This document shows, in pieces, positions 7,301-15,863 of a stretch of 37,156 bases of DNA. A program made the translations under genes and the position numbers. Each line of letters starts with the position of its first letter. The stretch's first letter is position 1. This stretch comes from CAKMMH01 sp927798255 (lineage in GTDB: Bacteria; Bdellovibrionota_C; UBA2361; CAKMMH01): the NCBI GenBank assembly GCA_034180415.1, contig JAXFOK010000053.1, positions 1 to 37,156 of the forward strand, written 5' to 3'. The notes beneath the pieces were generated by a model. That model had not been told where the DNA came from, did no database searches, and saw nothing but the letters and a program-made list of their open reading frames with translations.

Positions 7301-8623
7301 ATACCCTAAACTTTCTAAGTCCTTTAACTCTTTTTTATTGAATTTGATATTATCATTTGTATCTAATTTTCTTTGTTCAAAGTTAGAAATTTGATTGTTT
7401 AGTGATGAGATAATTTCTTTGTACTCATCATTATTGATTTGATTATCTCTTTCACCTCGATCTTTTTCTAAATTATAAAATTCACTAACCCCAGTTGTCC
7501 TATCTTTTATAAGCTTGTAGTTATCGTTGATTACAGAAATTTTATTTGCATCTTTTACATGTCTACTTGATTGAAAAATTACTTCAGAAAAAAGCATTCT
7601 ACCTTTTTTAATAATTTTTGTTAGATTGATACCTTTTAAATTATTATTGTCAATTTTTAATAAACTAAGTAGCGTTGGTAAAATATCAATTTGAGATACA
7701 TTATTATTTATTTCTTTTGACTTTAAATTTTTAGCGCTAATAATTAAAGGGATTCTAATAAGCTCATTATATAATGTCTTAGTATGTCCAATCCAATCTC
7801 TATCTAAAAGCTCTTCGCCATGGTCAGCGGTAAATACAATTATTGTATTTTTAAGTAAATTATTTTCTTTTAAATAATTATATAATCTATCTAAAGCTCT
7901 ATCAGTGTATGTAATTTCTTCATGATATAAGTTATTTAATTGTTTTTTATCTTCTTCATTAAATGTTAAATCTCTTAGTTTTATAATATGAAGTCCAGAG
8001 GTTGCTTTTCCTTTATAGTTAGGATCAGTATAATTTATACTTTTATGATCTTGGTAGTTGTAGTGTGGGTCAAAATAGTGAGCAAACATTAAAAAAGGCT
8101 TGTCTTTATCTCTCTCGTTTAATTTTTTTATAACAGTATCAGTAACAGTGTTTGCAACAATTGTGGCATGCGGATTATGTGGATTTACATTTTTTACAAA
8201 ATCAAAATCTTTTAATATATTTGATTTTTCATCAAGAATTGTATGAGATATAACAGCAAGAGTTTGATAGCCATTTTCTTTTAAATAATAAGGAAGTGTT
8301 TTTACATCATTTGATAAAGTTCCTGTAAGAGTCCCTACGCCATGCTCTCTTGGGTAAAGTCCAGAAAGAATAGATGTGATTGTTGGCTTTGTCCAAGAGG
8401 ATGTTGAATATGCGTTTTGGAAAGTTAAGCCGCTATTAGCTAATTTACTAATAAAATTGCTTTCTATTTTTATGTCTTTGTTAAATGTGGGAATATGATT
8501 TGCAGAAAGAGTATCAACTACAATCAATAAAATATTTTGTTTTTTATCTAAACAGCAATATTTATATGAAAATAATCCTAAAATTATAAATAATAGAAAA
8601 CATGAAAATAGTAATTTTTTCAT
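7295..8623 (-). CDS. Membrane-anchored sulfatase-fold hydrolase or phosphotransferase (alkaline phosphatase superfamily)
   Basis: The product starts with one hydrophobic segment (residues 4-19) and continues as a periplasmic sulfatase-type domain. Metal ligands are visible: D37 in 'LLIVVDTLSANHI', then D267-H268 in 'FTADHGEE' and H280 in 'WIGHT'. The nucleophile position in 'SSWTKPTITSILSGLYP' is Thr78, not the Cys or Ser that true sulfatases convert to formylglycine. Thr at this place is known from lipoteichoic acid synthases and phosphoethanolamine transferases, so phosphate-group chemistry on an envelope polymer or lipid is as likely as sulfate hydrolysis. Downstream parts ('RIPLIISAKNL', 'SQIDILPTLLSLL') are typical of the superfamily. 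It is divergent from cdaA. Exact substrate is unknown. Confidence 0.82.
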   Translation of the reverse strand: MKKLLFSCFLLFIILGLFSYKYCCLDKKQNILLIVVDTLSANHIPTFNKDIKIESNFISKLANSGLTFQNAYSTSSWTKPTITSILSGLYPREHGVGTLTGTLSNDVKTLPYYLKENGYQTLAVISHTILDEKSNILKDFDFVKNVNPHNPHATIVANTVTDTVIKKLNERDKDKPFLMFAHYFDPHYNYQDHKSINYTDPNYKGKATSGLHIIKLRDLTFNEEDKKQLNNLYHEEITYTDRALDRLYNYLKENNLLKNTIIVFTADHGEELLDRDWIGHTKTLYNELIRIPLIISAKNLKSKEINNNVSQIDILPTLLSLLKIDNNNLKGINLTKIIKKGRMLFSEVIFQSSRHVKDANKISVINDNYKLIKDRTTGVSEFYNLEKDRGERDNQINNDEYKEIISSLNNQISNFEQRKLDTNDNIKFNKKELKDLESLGYL

Positions 8624-8723
8624 AAAGTTACCCTTAATTTTGTAAAAACTTTGCTTTTAATTCAAGATGAAATGTTATATCATTTTAAAGGTAAAATCAA
8701 AGATATAAAAGTGATAAAAATAT

Positions 8724-8729
8724 TATAAT
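8724..8729 (+). promoter_or_regulatory. Candidate -10 box of the cdaA operon
   Basis: A perfect TATAAT lies in the 145-base divergent gap between the sulfatase-fold gene and cdaA, about 40 bases before the cdaA start. In such A+T-rich sequence this match can arise by chance, and no clear -35 box accompanies it. Confidence 0.3.
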
Positions 8730-8768
8730 TTACTTAATTATTTTTTATATTTATAAGGGTTTTTCTAG

Positions 8769-9554
8769 ATGCATTTCTTAGATATTAGTTATTTTAACGT
8801 AAGGAACATAATTGATTTAATCTTAGTTACATTTCTTATTTATAGAGCACTTCTTCTTATTAAAGGAACAAGAGCTCAAGCAATGCTTACAGGACTATTC
8901 ATAATAATAGTTGTGTATTCTGTAGCTAATTATTTTGAGCTAAAGACTTTATCATGGATTCTTTATCAATTCTTAAGTTCTATTATCATAATTTTAATTG
9001 TAATATTCCAAGATGATATAAGAAGAGGGCTTATAAAAGTTGGACTCGGCTCAATTTTTAAAAGACAGCGTCAAACTAGTTTAACATCAGATAAAGTAAT
9101 TGATGATTTAACACTTGCTGCAACTAGGCTTTCTAAGGATAAAGTCGGCGCACTTATAGTTATTAAAAGAGATGTTGGCCTTGATGATTTTATTGAAGAG
9201 GCAGTCTCGCTAGATGCAATTGTTAATAGAAAATTAATTTTAGCAATTTTTGATAAAAATTCAGCTCTTCATGATGGCGCGATGATTATTGAAAATGAAA
9301 GAATAAAAGCAGCAGGTTGTGTGCTTCCGCTAAGCTATAATCCAGACCTTGATCCAAATTTAGGAACACGTCATAGAGCCGGGCTAGGAATTTCAGAAAG
9401 ATGCGATGCGATAGTTGTTATAGTTTCAGAAGAAACGGGTGGTATTACAATTTGTAGAGATGGAAAATTAAGTAGAAATTTAGATCCTGTTATGCTTCGT
9501 GAATCACTACAAAGATTTCTATTACCTATAAATCAAAAATTGGAGGAAATGTGA
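8769..9554 (+). CDS. cdaA: Diadenylate cyclase CdaA (c-di-AMP synthase)
   Basis: CdaA makes cyclic di-AMP from two ATP at the cytoplasmic membrane. Three hydrophobic segments (about residues 13-31, 37-54 and 61-80) are followed by the DisA_N catalytic domain. Its two signature motifs are intact: D169-G-A171 in 'ALHDGAMII' and R201-H-R203 in 'GTRHRAGLGI', followed by 'IVVIVSEETGGI'. Length (261) is normal for CdaA. The stop overlaps the GTG start of cdaR by four bases, and glmM follows, giving the classic cdaA-cdaR-glmM order known from Firmicutes and other bacteria. In that group c-di-AMP controls potassium and osmotic balance and the cell wall; here that role is inferred from family and context. 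Confidence 0.95.
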   Translation: MHFLDISYFNVRNIIDLILVTFLIYRALLLIKGTRAQAMLTGLFIIIVVYSVANYFELKTLSWILYQFLSSIIIILIVIFQDDIRRGLIKVGLGSIFKRQRQTSLTSDKVIDDLTLAATRLSKDKVGALIVIKRDVGLDDFIEEAVSLDAIVNRKLILAIFDKNSALHDGAMIIENERIKAAGCVLPLSYNPDLDPNLGTRHRAGLGISERCDAIVVIVSEETGGITICRDGKLSRNLDPVMLRESLQRFLLPINQKLEEM

Positions 9555-10450
9555 AAAATTTAGGTTTATTAATAATATCTTTTTTAATAGCTATATGTTT
9601 AACATACTTTGTTAATTCAAAGTCTAGTATGTCTAGCACAAACTTAATTGTGCCTGTAGTAACTTCAAATTTACCACAAAATAAAATTGTAATTGCATCA
9701 TCAAAATCACAAGTTCAAGTTACTGTTAAAGGACCATCATATTTACTTAATAATGTAAGCAGACAGGGGATAAATCTTAATATCAAGTTCCCTGATAAAA
9801 TTGGTACTTCATTTAGTACAAAAATTTCACCAAATGATTTTCATTTACCAAGTGGATTAGAGGTATTAAATATTGAACCTCAAGAGCTTACTTTTACCCT
9901 TGATAATTTAGTTACTAAATCTGTTCCTGTGGTAGTACCTAGAATTGGAAAACTAGATGAAATGTATAGATTGGTTGGCTTTACAGTTGAACCTGAATCT
10001 GTTGATGTGACAGGTTCAGAGCTTGAGATTAAATCATTAACAAGAGTTCAAACAGAATCTGTCGATTTGAGAAATATTACAGAAAATGTTGAACAAGAGG
10101 TCAAACTTCGTCAAGTTGGTTCTTTTATTAAACCCTCAAAAGATAGTGTTAAATTAAAAATTTTTATAAGGGAAGTTCAATCAACAAAAGAATTCAAGAG
10201 TTTAAATATAGAAATTAGAAATCAAGTTAATAAGGCTTTTGATGTTGATTTTAGAACAGTAGATATTATGATTTCAGGACCTAAAAGAGATGTTCAAAAG
10301 TTAAGTATAGATAATATTAAACCATATATTTTAATTGATGAAGATACTGCAGAATCAAAACGAGCAAAACTACAAGTTGAGCTTCCAAAAGGATTAGAGC
10401 TAGTTAGTGTTAATCCTAAAACAATTTTATTAAAAGAAAAAAAGAATTAA
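9551..10450 (+). CDS. cdaR: YbbR-domain regulator of diadenylate cyclase (CdaR)
   Basis: One N-terminal hydrophobic helix (residues 4-18) anchors an extracytoplasmic region built of YbbR repeats. Repeat features are visible as 'VTVKGPSYLLNNV', 'VDVTGSELEIKSLTRVQTE' and 'IMISGPKRDVQKL', three units of roughly 80-90 residues. CdaR proteins bind and modulate CdaA through the membrane. Translation starts at GTG 9551 inside the cdaA stop (GTGA overlap), with GGAGG-like sequence at 9541-9546, so the two are translationally coupled. Three repeats are seen, which falls within the family's variation. The name follows from the repeats plus the operon position. Confidence 0.88.
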   Translation: MKNLGLLIISFLIAICLTYFVNSKSSMSSTNLIVPVVTSNLPQNKIVIASSKSQVQVTVKGPSYLLNNVSRQGINLNIKFPDKIGTSFSTKISPNDFHLPSGLEVLNIEPQELTFTLDNLVTKSVPVVVPRIGKLDEMYRLVGFTVEPESVDVTGSELEIKSLTRVQTESVDLRNITENVEQEVKLRQVGSFIKPSKDSVKLKIFIREVQSTKEFKSLNIEIRNQVNKAFDVDFRTVDIMISGPKRDVQKLSIDNIKPYILIDEDTAESKRAKLQVELPKGLELVSVNPKTILLKEKKN

Positions 10451-10489
10451 GGGTTTTATTTTATTTAGTACATACAATAAGGAGTATTT

Positions 10490-11842
10490 ATGTCAGTAGT
10501 GTTTACAAAAACAGGAATTAGGAGTGTTGCAGGAAAATATCCACTAGAGCCAGAAAGTCTTGTAAGGCTAGGAATGGTTATAGCAAATGTTTTTTCTCAA
10601 GGAACCAAAAAAGATGTAGCACCTAAAATCGTTATTGGGCGTGATACTAGAGTGTCAGGATATATGATTGCTAATGCTTTAACTTCAGGACTTCTCGCAG
10701 GAGGCGCTAATGTTACATTGATAGGTGTTTTACCAACACCCGCAATCGTATATTATGGTGAAAGTTTAAGAGCTGACGCTAGTATTGCAATTACTGCTTC
10801 TCATAATCCGTATCAAGATAATGGTGTTAAAATATTTCTTCCTGACGGTACTAGAATTTCAGATGAAATGCAAAAAAAGATAGATGAACTTTTTCAAAAT
10901 GACGAAAAATTAGAGTGTGTAAAAGAAATTGGAAAAATAACTAAGATTCAAGATGGGTTAAGAGGATATGTTGAATATTTAAAAGGTTTTTTTCCTAAGA
11001 AATTAAATTTAAATGGTCTAAAAATCGGATTAGATACTGCAAATGGTTCATGTTATGAAGCTGCAGAATTGTTGTTAACAGAACTAGGTGCTGAAGTCGA
11101 AATAAGAGGTAATAAACCAAATGGAAAAAATATTAATGCTGGATTTGGAAGTGTATATCCTGAGGTTGTTTCAAAGCTTGTAGTAGATAATAGGCTAAAT
11201 CTTGGAATTGCTGTTGATGGTGATGGTGATAGAATTGTTCTTTCTACAGATGAAGGTGAGGTTATAGATGGTGATGGAATTTTAGCAATTATTGGCGCAT
11301 ATTTAAAAGAGCAAAATGAGTTAGATAATAATGTTATTGTCGCTACTATTATGTCTAATATGGGATTAGATTCTTTCTTTAAAAATATTGGAGTTCAAGT
11401 AAAACGTTCAAGAGTTGGAGAAGTGCCGGTTCTAAATGAAATGCAAAAATTTGGTGCAGTTGTAGGTGGAGAGCAATCTGGGCATATGATCTTTAAATGT
11501 GCTGGAAACTCAGGGGATGCACTAGTTGTGGCGTTAAAAGTTTTAGAAATTATGGTTTCTACGAAAAAGTCATTAAAAGAATTATTAGCAGGATATAAGA
11601 GTTTTCCTCAAAAACTTAAAAATTTAAATATTATTGCTAAACCTGATTTTGATGAAATAGAAGGATATAAAGAGCTAAAAGATAAAGTTCAAAAAGAATT
11701 TGGCGATGATGGAAGAATTCTTATTAGATACTCAGAAACAGAGAATAAAATTAGAATTATGGTAGAGCATAAAGATGAAAAAATTTGTGAAGATACTAAT
11801 GAAATGTTCGTAAAATTCTTTGAAGAAAAAATTGGTGCGTAA
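10490..11842 (+). CDS. glmM: Phosphoglucosamine mutase GlmM
   Basis: GlmM interconverts glucosamine-6-phosphate and glucosamine-1-phosphate, the step before UDP-GlcNAc, which feeds peptidoglycan and lipid A. The active-site phosphoserine is Ser104 in 'ITASHNPYQDNG'; the metal loop 'DGDGDR' is at 243-248; 'GGEQSGHM' carries the sugar-binding residues; and 'RYSETENKIRIMVE' is the C-terminal phosphate-binding loop. The 450-residue length is typical. A strong AAGGAG sits before ATG 10490. In other bacteria CdaA binds and is inhibited by GlmM; the conserved order here suggests the same link. Confidence 0.95.
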   Translation: MSVVFTKTGIRSVAGKYPLEPESLVRLGMVIANVFSQGTKKDVAPKIVIGRDTRVSGYMIANALTSGLLAGGANVTLIGVLPTPAIVYYGESLRADASIAITASHNPYQDNGVKIFLPDGTRISDEMQKKIDELFQNDEKLECVKEIGKITKIQDGLRGYVEYLKGFFPKKLNLNGLKIGLDTANGSCYEAAELLLTELGAEVEIRGNKPNGKNINAGFGSVYPEVVSKLVVDNRLNLGIAVDGDGDRIVLSTDEGEVIDGDGILAIIGAYLKEQNELDNNVIVATIMSNMGLDSFFKNIGVQVKRSRVGEVPVLNEMQKFGAVVGGEQSGHMIFKCAGNSGDALVVALKVLEIMVSTKKSLKELLAGYKSFPQKLKNLNIIAKPDFDEIEGYKELKDKVQKEFGDDGRILIRYSETENKIRIMVEHKDEKICEDTNEMFVKFFEEKIGA

Positions 11843-11847
11843 TAACC

Positions 11848-12276
11848 ATGAATAAACTTTTAAATGAATTTAGAAACAATGAATTTATAATTCAAACTGA
11901 AACAGATCTTGAAGATTTTTCTAAGAATTTTTCAAAGGCATTAAAAAAAGGCGATATTGTTTCCTTAAATGGAACCCTTGGAGCCGGGAAAACTACATTC
12001 GTAAGATATTTAGTAAAAGCTTTAGGTGTCGATGTTTCTGTATCTTCACCATCTTATGTATTAGAAAATATATATAAGGGAAAAGATTTTTCTGTTAGTC
12101 ATTGGGATTTATATAGGCTTAGAGAATGCCCAATCGAGCTTTTAGATGAAGAGTTTAAGGGCTCAATTGTTCTTATTGAATGGGCAAATAAGTTTGAAGA
12201 GGTAAATGAAATATCTGATATTTCGTTAAATTTTGAAATTCTTGAAAATAATCAAAGGAAAATTATTGTGAAATAA
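11848..12276 (+). CDS. tsaE: tRNA threonylcarbamoyladenosine biosynthesis ATPase TsaE
   Basis: TsaE is the small P-loop ATPase that drives the TsaB-TsaD complex in making t6A37 of ANN-decoding tRNAs. The Walker A loop is G42-TLGAG-KT49 in 'LNGTLGAGKTTFVRYL'. Further family signatures are 'VSSPSYVLENIY' (switch region), 'VSHWDLYRL' and 'IVLIEWANKF'. The 142-residue length is normal. It begins five bases after the glmM stop, so it is the last gene of the cdaA operon. TsaB and TsaD are not in the window. Confidence 0.93.
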   Translation: MNKLLNEFRNNEFIIQTETDLEDFSKNFSKALKKGDIVSLNGTLGAGKTTFVRYLVKALGVDVSVSSPSYVLENIYKGKDFSVSHWDLYRLRECPIELLDEEFKGSIVLIEWANKFEEVNEISDISLNFEILENNQRKIIVK

Positions 12277-12295
12277 AATTATAGTAAAATAAAAA

Positions 12296-12333
12296 AATGT
12301 AAGATTAAATTAAAATTAATTTAATCTTACATT
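12296..12333 (-). terminator. Perfect 18-bp hairpin between convergent genes
   Basis: The arms 12296-12313 and 12316-12333 are exact complements of 18 bases (AATGTAAGATTAAATTAA and its reverse complement) with only two bases between them. On the minus strand the hairpin is followed by an eight-base T-run and further T-rich sequence, a classic intrinsic terminator for the gene ending at 12362. On the plus strand it lies 20 bases after tsaE but lacks a T-run, so it is weaker there. Confidence 0.75.
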
Positions 12334-12361
12334 GTAAAACAACTTAAAAATTTTCTAATTA

Positions 12362-14611
12362 TTATTGTTGATTACTTTTTTCACTACAAACAGTTCTGTT
12401 TGTTAATAGTGGAGTGTTAAAAATATCAATATTTTGTAATATATTTTTACCTTCTATTTCAGCTTTATTAATTATTTGCTGAACTTGTTGGCATCCCCTT
12501 ATAACATCTGGGTTTTGATAATTTTGATTGTAACCACTATTTCTATTATTTAAGTTATTGCATGTATTTGTAATATTGTTAATCTCATTATTTAATAATT
12601 GCATTGCTTCATTAAAAGTTTGTTTAAATTCGTTAGTTTTGTATGTCACTTTATAAGAAGTGCAATTATTACTTGGACAAGAATATATGGTTTCGTTAAT
12701 AACATATGTGTCTATTTTATCCAAAAATTCAAATAATTTTTTATTAAAATTATTTAATTGTGGATAAAAACCATATATGTTTTGAATTGAATTAGCTACG
12801 TTTTTATAATTATTTACCCAAGTTATAAACTGTTTCTTGATACCGTACGTATTAATAAAGGTACATTTATCATCACAAAATAAATTCCTTGATGATGTAT
12901 CTGATAAGAAATTATTTCCCTTATTATCTTTTAATTTCCAAGTTACATTATTTACTGAATTAATTCTAAACGATACCGCTTTTTTATAATTTCCTGGAAA
13001 GAATAATTCAGGTTGTCCTTGATTTATTCCACCTGTTATTCCATCTATAGAATTATTTTTTCCTACAGGAATATATATAGGAAATTCATTTTTATTTTCA
13101 TAACTAAATATTGCAAAAGGAAGTCTGTATAAACTATCAATATCCATACATTCAAACTTCGGTATGACATTTTCACATTTTGGACTATTTGCATCAGCAG
13201 TAACACTTTCTAATTCTCCATCTTTATGTTGAATATTCCAAGTTACAGAATTTAAGTTAGTATTCTTAAATATAACTTGCATTACCCCTTTTTTAACACC
13301 TGGTTTAAATTCAGTAATGTTACTATTAGGGTTTATTTCATTTTCCATATTAAATTTTGAATAATAATTTCCGGATATATAATTTTGTATAACTTCTTCA
13401 TTATATTTACCTACGTTATATTTAAGTGATTTTTCAGTATTATTCTCGTAACCAAAGTATGCGGTTAAGAACCCATCGCCATTATCAGTTATACATTCTA
13501 GCCTTGGTTTAATAGGAGAAGCTTTTTTTCTTAGCATAACAGTTGGAGTTGGCGTTTGGTAACGTGGAGTATATTGGGCAATGCTTGGTTCATAAAAATT
13601 ACTACCAATATTTACATATCCTTTATTTAAAAGCATTTCTTTTATTTGTTGTTGTTTAGACGTACTGTAATATCTTAAACATGTAGCGCCCTTTCCACAT
13701 GTATCACATAACATCATTGCTTTGATTGGTTTATTTTGTGGCATATTATCTGTAGGACAACGATATGCGTATACATACTTGTAAATCATACCATCTATAT
13801 TACCTAATGTGCAGCCGCCTTTATAAGAACCAATTAAAGTTCCATTTTTTGAAATTTGAATATTTGGTGATCCTGCTAAGCTTTTACATTTGTATTCATC
13901 CTCACATGCTCCATTTTTGCATATCTGACCATTTTGACACATTGGATTACATGCAGAAATTTTTGGTGAAGGAGTTCTAGTTTTTGTCGGGGATTTTGTC
14001 GGAGTAAAAATATTTCTGTTTACTATTGGAGTTGTTATGATTTTTGATATGCTTGTTTTAGTTGTTGTTGGTGTATATGTAGGTTGAGTAATATTTTTCT
14101 TTGAAAAATTTACCATAATACCTTGTGTTTTTGTCATTGTAGGAGTTCTTGTTGGCGTATTGGTTCTGATTTTAGTAGGAGTTTTTGTTGGAGTTGTCGC
14201 TAGTGTAGTTCTTATGGGGGTTTTACATGTCAGTGTGTTTATATAACTTATTTTTTTACCTGTTGGCTGTAAAATGCACTCATTTGTTGTCCTACATAAG
14301 TAATTTTTAATACTAGTATTTGTTGTATAAAAACTTCCACGTGAAGTAATAGTATAAGAATTATAACCTAATTTTTGACATAATGATTTCGGTGGATCGT
14401 AGTGTATACCTTGACTATTAAAACCTTGAGTTGGTTCAGCAAGATAATAATTCACCTTTATGCTTGCTGAAGTAGGAATATTATTAATTTTTAAAAGTTC
14501 TTTAGTAATATCTTCTTTCCTTAAAGCTAAAGTTTGTGCAGATGTCGCTGCAAAACTTGTATTTACAAAACAAACAATAAGTAATATTTCTATTAAAATT
14601 AATCTTTTCAT
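12362..14611 (-). CDS. Secreted cysteine-bearing surface protein with Thr-Pro linkers and two beta-type repeats
   Basis: Residues 1-21 from Met at 14611 form a signal peptide ('LIVCFVNTSFAA'). The upstream ATG at 14653 lacks a ribosome site, whereas AAGGA lies 8 bases before 14611, so I chose the latter (749 residues). Three linkers are rich in Thr-Pro units ('TPTKTPTKIRTNTPTRTPT'). A small Cys-rich knot, 'CNPMCQNGQICKNGACE', lies between them. Then come two tandem units of roughly 100 residues that each start with 'LEC' or 'FEC', contain 'GYENN' or 'SYENK', a Val-Gly-Lys-Asn/Tyr step, and 'VTWNI' or 'VTWKL', and end in Cys. Similar Cys-bracketed units recur in large surface proteins of several phyla. 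The C-terminal third is Asn-rich and helical. Adhesion or matrix function is inference. Confidence 0.8.
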   Translation of the reverse strand: MKRLILIEILLIVCFVNTSFAATSAQTLALRKEDITKELLKINNIPTSASIKVNYYLAEPTQGFNSQGIHYDPPKSLCQKLGYNSYTITSRGSFYTTNTSIKNYLCRTTNECILQPTGKKISYINTLTCKTPIRTTLATTPTKTPTKIRTNTPTRTPTMTKTQGIMVNFSKKNITQPTYTPTTTKTSISKIITTPIVNRNIFTPTKSPTKTRTPSPKISACNPMCQNGQICKNGACEDEYKCKSLAGSPNIQISKNGTLIGSYKGGCTLGNIDGMIYKYVYAYRCPTDNMPQNKPIKAMMLCDTCGKGATCLRYYSTSKQQQIKEMLLNKGYVNIGSNFYEPSIAQYTPRYQTPTPTVMLRKKASPIKPRLECITDNGDGFLTAYFGYENNTEKSLKYNVGKYNEEVIQNYISGNYYSKFNMENEINPNSNITEFKPGVKKGVMQVIFKNTNLNSVTWNIQHKDGELESVTADANSPKCENVIPKFECMDIDSLYRLPFAIFSYENKNEFPIYIPVGKNNSIDGITGGINQGQPELFFPGNYKKAVSFRINSVNNVTWKLKDNKGNNFLSDTSSRNLFCDDKCTFINTYGIKKQFITWVNNYKNVANSIQNIYGFYPQLNNFNKKLFEFLDKIDTYVINETIYSCPSNNCTSYKVTYKTNEFKQTFNEAMQLLNNEINNITNTCNNLNNRNSGYNQNYQNPDVIRGCQQVQQIINKAEIEGKNILQNIDIFNTPLLTNRTVCSEKSNQQ

Positions 14612-14764
14612 AAGAATTCCTTTTTGCTTAAAAATGTTGTAACTCCAATTCAAAAACCACCAGATATGATTATCGTAATTAATAGTAATTAATCTTTAGA
14701 AAAATTTTTAATTATGGTAATGTATTAAAATATAAGAATTTTTTGATAAGGAAGTGTGGGGGTT

Positions 14765-15754
14765 ATGGATAAGAAGTTTATTGCATGTGGTGTTGGTAAT
14801 GCTATTGTTGATGTAACAGTAAAGGTTAGTTTTCATGATTTAGTCCTTTTAGGACTTAATAAAGATGAGTCTTGTTTGATTGATTTAGATAAAAAAAATA
14901 AGATTAAGCAATTTATAAAAGATAAGTCTCCAAAAGTTTCTTGTGGTGGATCTATAGCAAATTCAATATTTACCTTATCTTCTCTATATGGAAATAGCGC
15001 ATTTATTGGCGCGTTAGGAGATGATAATTTTGGAAGAACTTTTATTCAAGAGTTAAAAAACAATAATATAGCGGTATCTAATGATATAATTAAGAATAAT
15101 GTAAATACAGGTGTGTGTTTTGTATTTATTACACCTGATGCAGAAAGGACGATGGCAGTATTTTTAGGAGATTGTGCTAGTATTTCATTAAGTGACTCGA
15201 GTAAAGAATTGATAAAAGAATCTCAAAATTTATTGCTTGAAATGTATCCTGTTTCTAATGATGAAGCTTATAGAGCTTTAAAGCAAAGTGTAGGAGTCGC
15301 AAAAAATAATAATTCTAGAATCGTATTAAGCTATTCTGATAAGGGGGTAGTAGATAATTTTCCTGATAAAATAGCTGAATTTACAACTTTTAGTGATGTT
15401 ATATTTTGTAATCATAGTGAAGCTCAAAGTTTTTCAAAGACTAAAGATGTGCAGTCAATGATTAATTTTTTCAAATCTAAAAATGACGATAAAACATATA
15501 TTATTACACTTGGTAAAAATGGAGTAGTACAAATATATAATAATCATGCCATAGTTGTTGACGCTTTTAATGTTGAGCCAGTTGATCTAACAGGTGCAGG
15601 GGATATGTTTCTTGCTTCGTATGTTTATGCTGATTCACTAAATTTATCTAAAGAAGAAGCTTTAAAGAAGGCTTGTTATATGTCTAGTAAAGTGATTTGT
15701 AAATATGGCGCTAGGTTAGACGGTGACTTAAAAGCAATTTGGAATGAAATTTAA
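14765..15754 (+). CDS. PfkB-family sugar/nucleoside kinase (adenosine-kinase-like)
   Basis: This ribokinase-fold enzyme has the N-terminal 'CGVGNAIVDV', the first PfkB signature 'CGGSIANSIFTLSSLYG', 'GALGDDNFG', and the second signature 'DLTGAGDMFLASYVY' with the catalytic Asp of the GAGD motif. 'NHSEAQSF' and 'ITLGKNGVV' are also typical. The 'GN-IVD' start and the lid arrangement recall adenosine kinase-like members; sugar kinases of this group are often annotated so without proof. A GTG at 14756 would add three codons, but ATG 14765 aligns with the start of the broken paralogue downstream, so I prefer it. The close tandem paralogue suggests a duplication. Confidence 0.85.
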   Translation: MDKKFIACGVGNAIVDVTVKVSFHDLVLLGLNKDESCLIDLDKKNKIKQFIKDKSPKVSCGGSIANSIFTLSSLYGNSAFIGALGDDNFGRTFIQELKNNNIAVSNDIIKNNVNTGVCFVFITPDAERTMAVFLGDCASISLSDSSKELIKESQNLLLEMYPVSNDEAYRALKQSVGVAKNNNSRIVLSYSDKGVVDNFPDKIAEFTTFSDVIFCNHSEAQSFSKTKDVQSMINFFKSKNDDKTYIITLGKNGVVQIYNNHAIVVDAFNVEPVDLTGAGDMFLASYVYADSLNLSKEEALKKACYMSSKVICKYGARLDGDLKAIWNEI

Positions 15755-15863
15755 TTTTCTTTTTTATACAACTCTTGTTTAAACAACAAAGCTCTGTTAT
15801 ATTCACTAAAATTTTTTAGTAATCATAGTTTATATATATTTTTTTGCTAAAAAGGAGGAGTAT

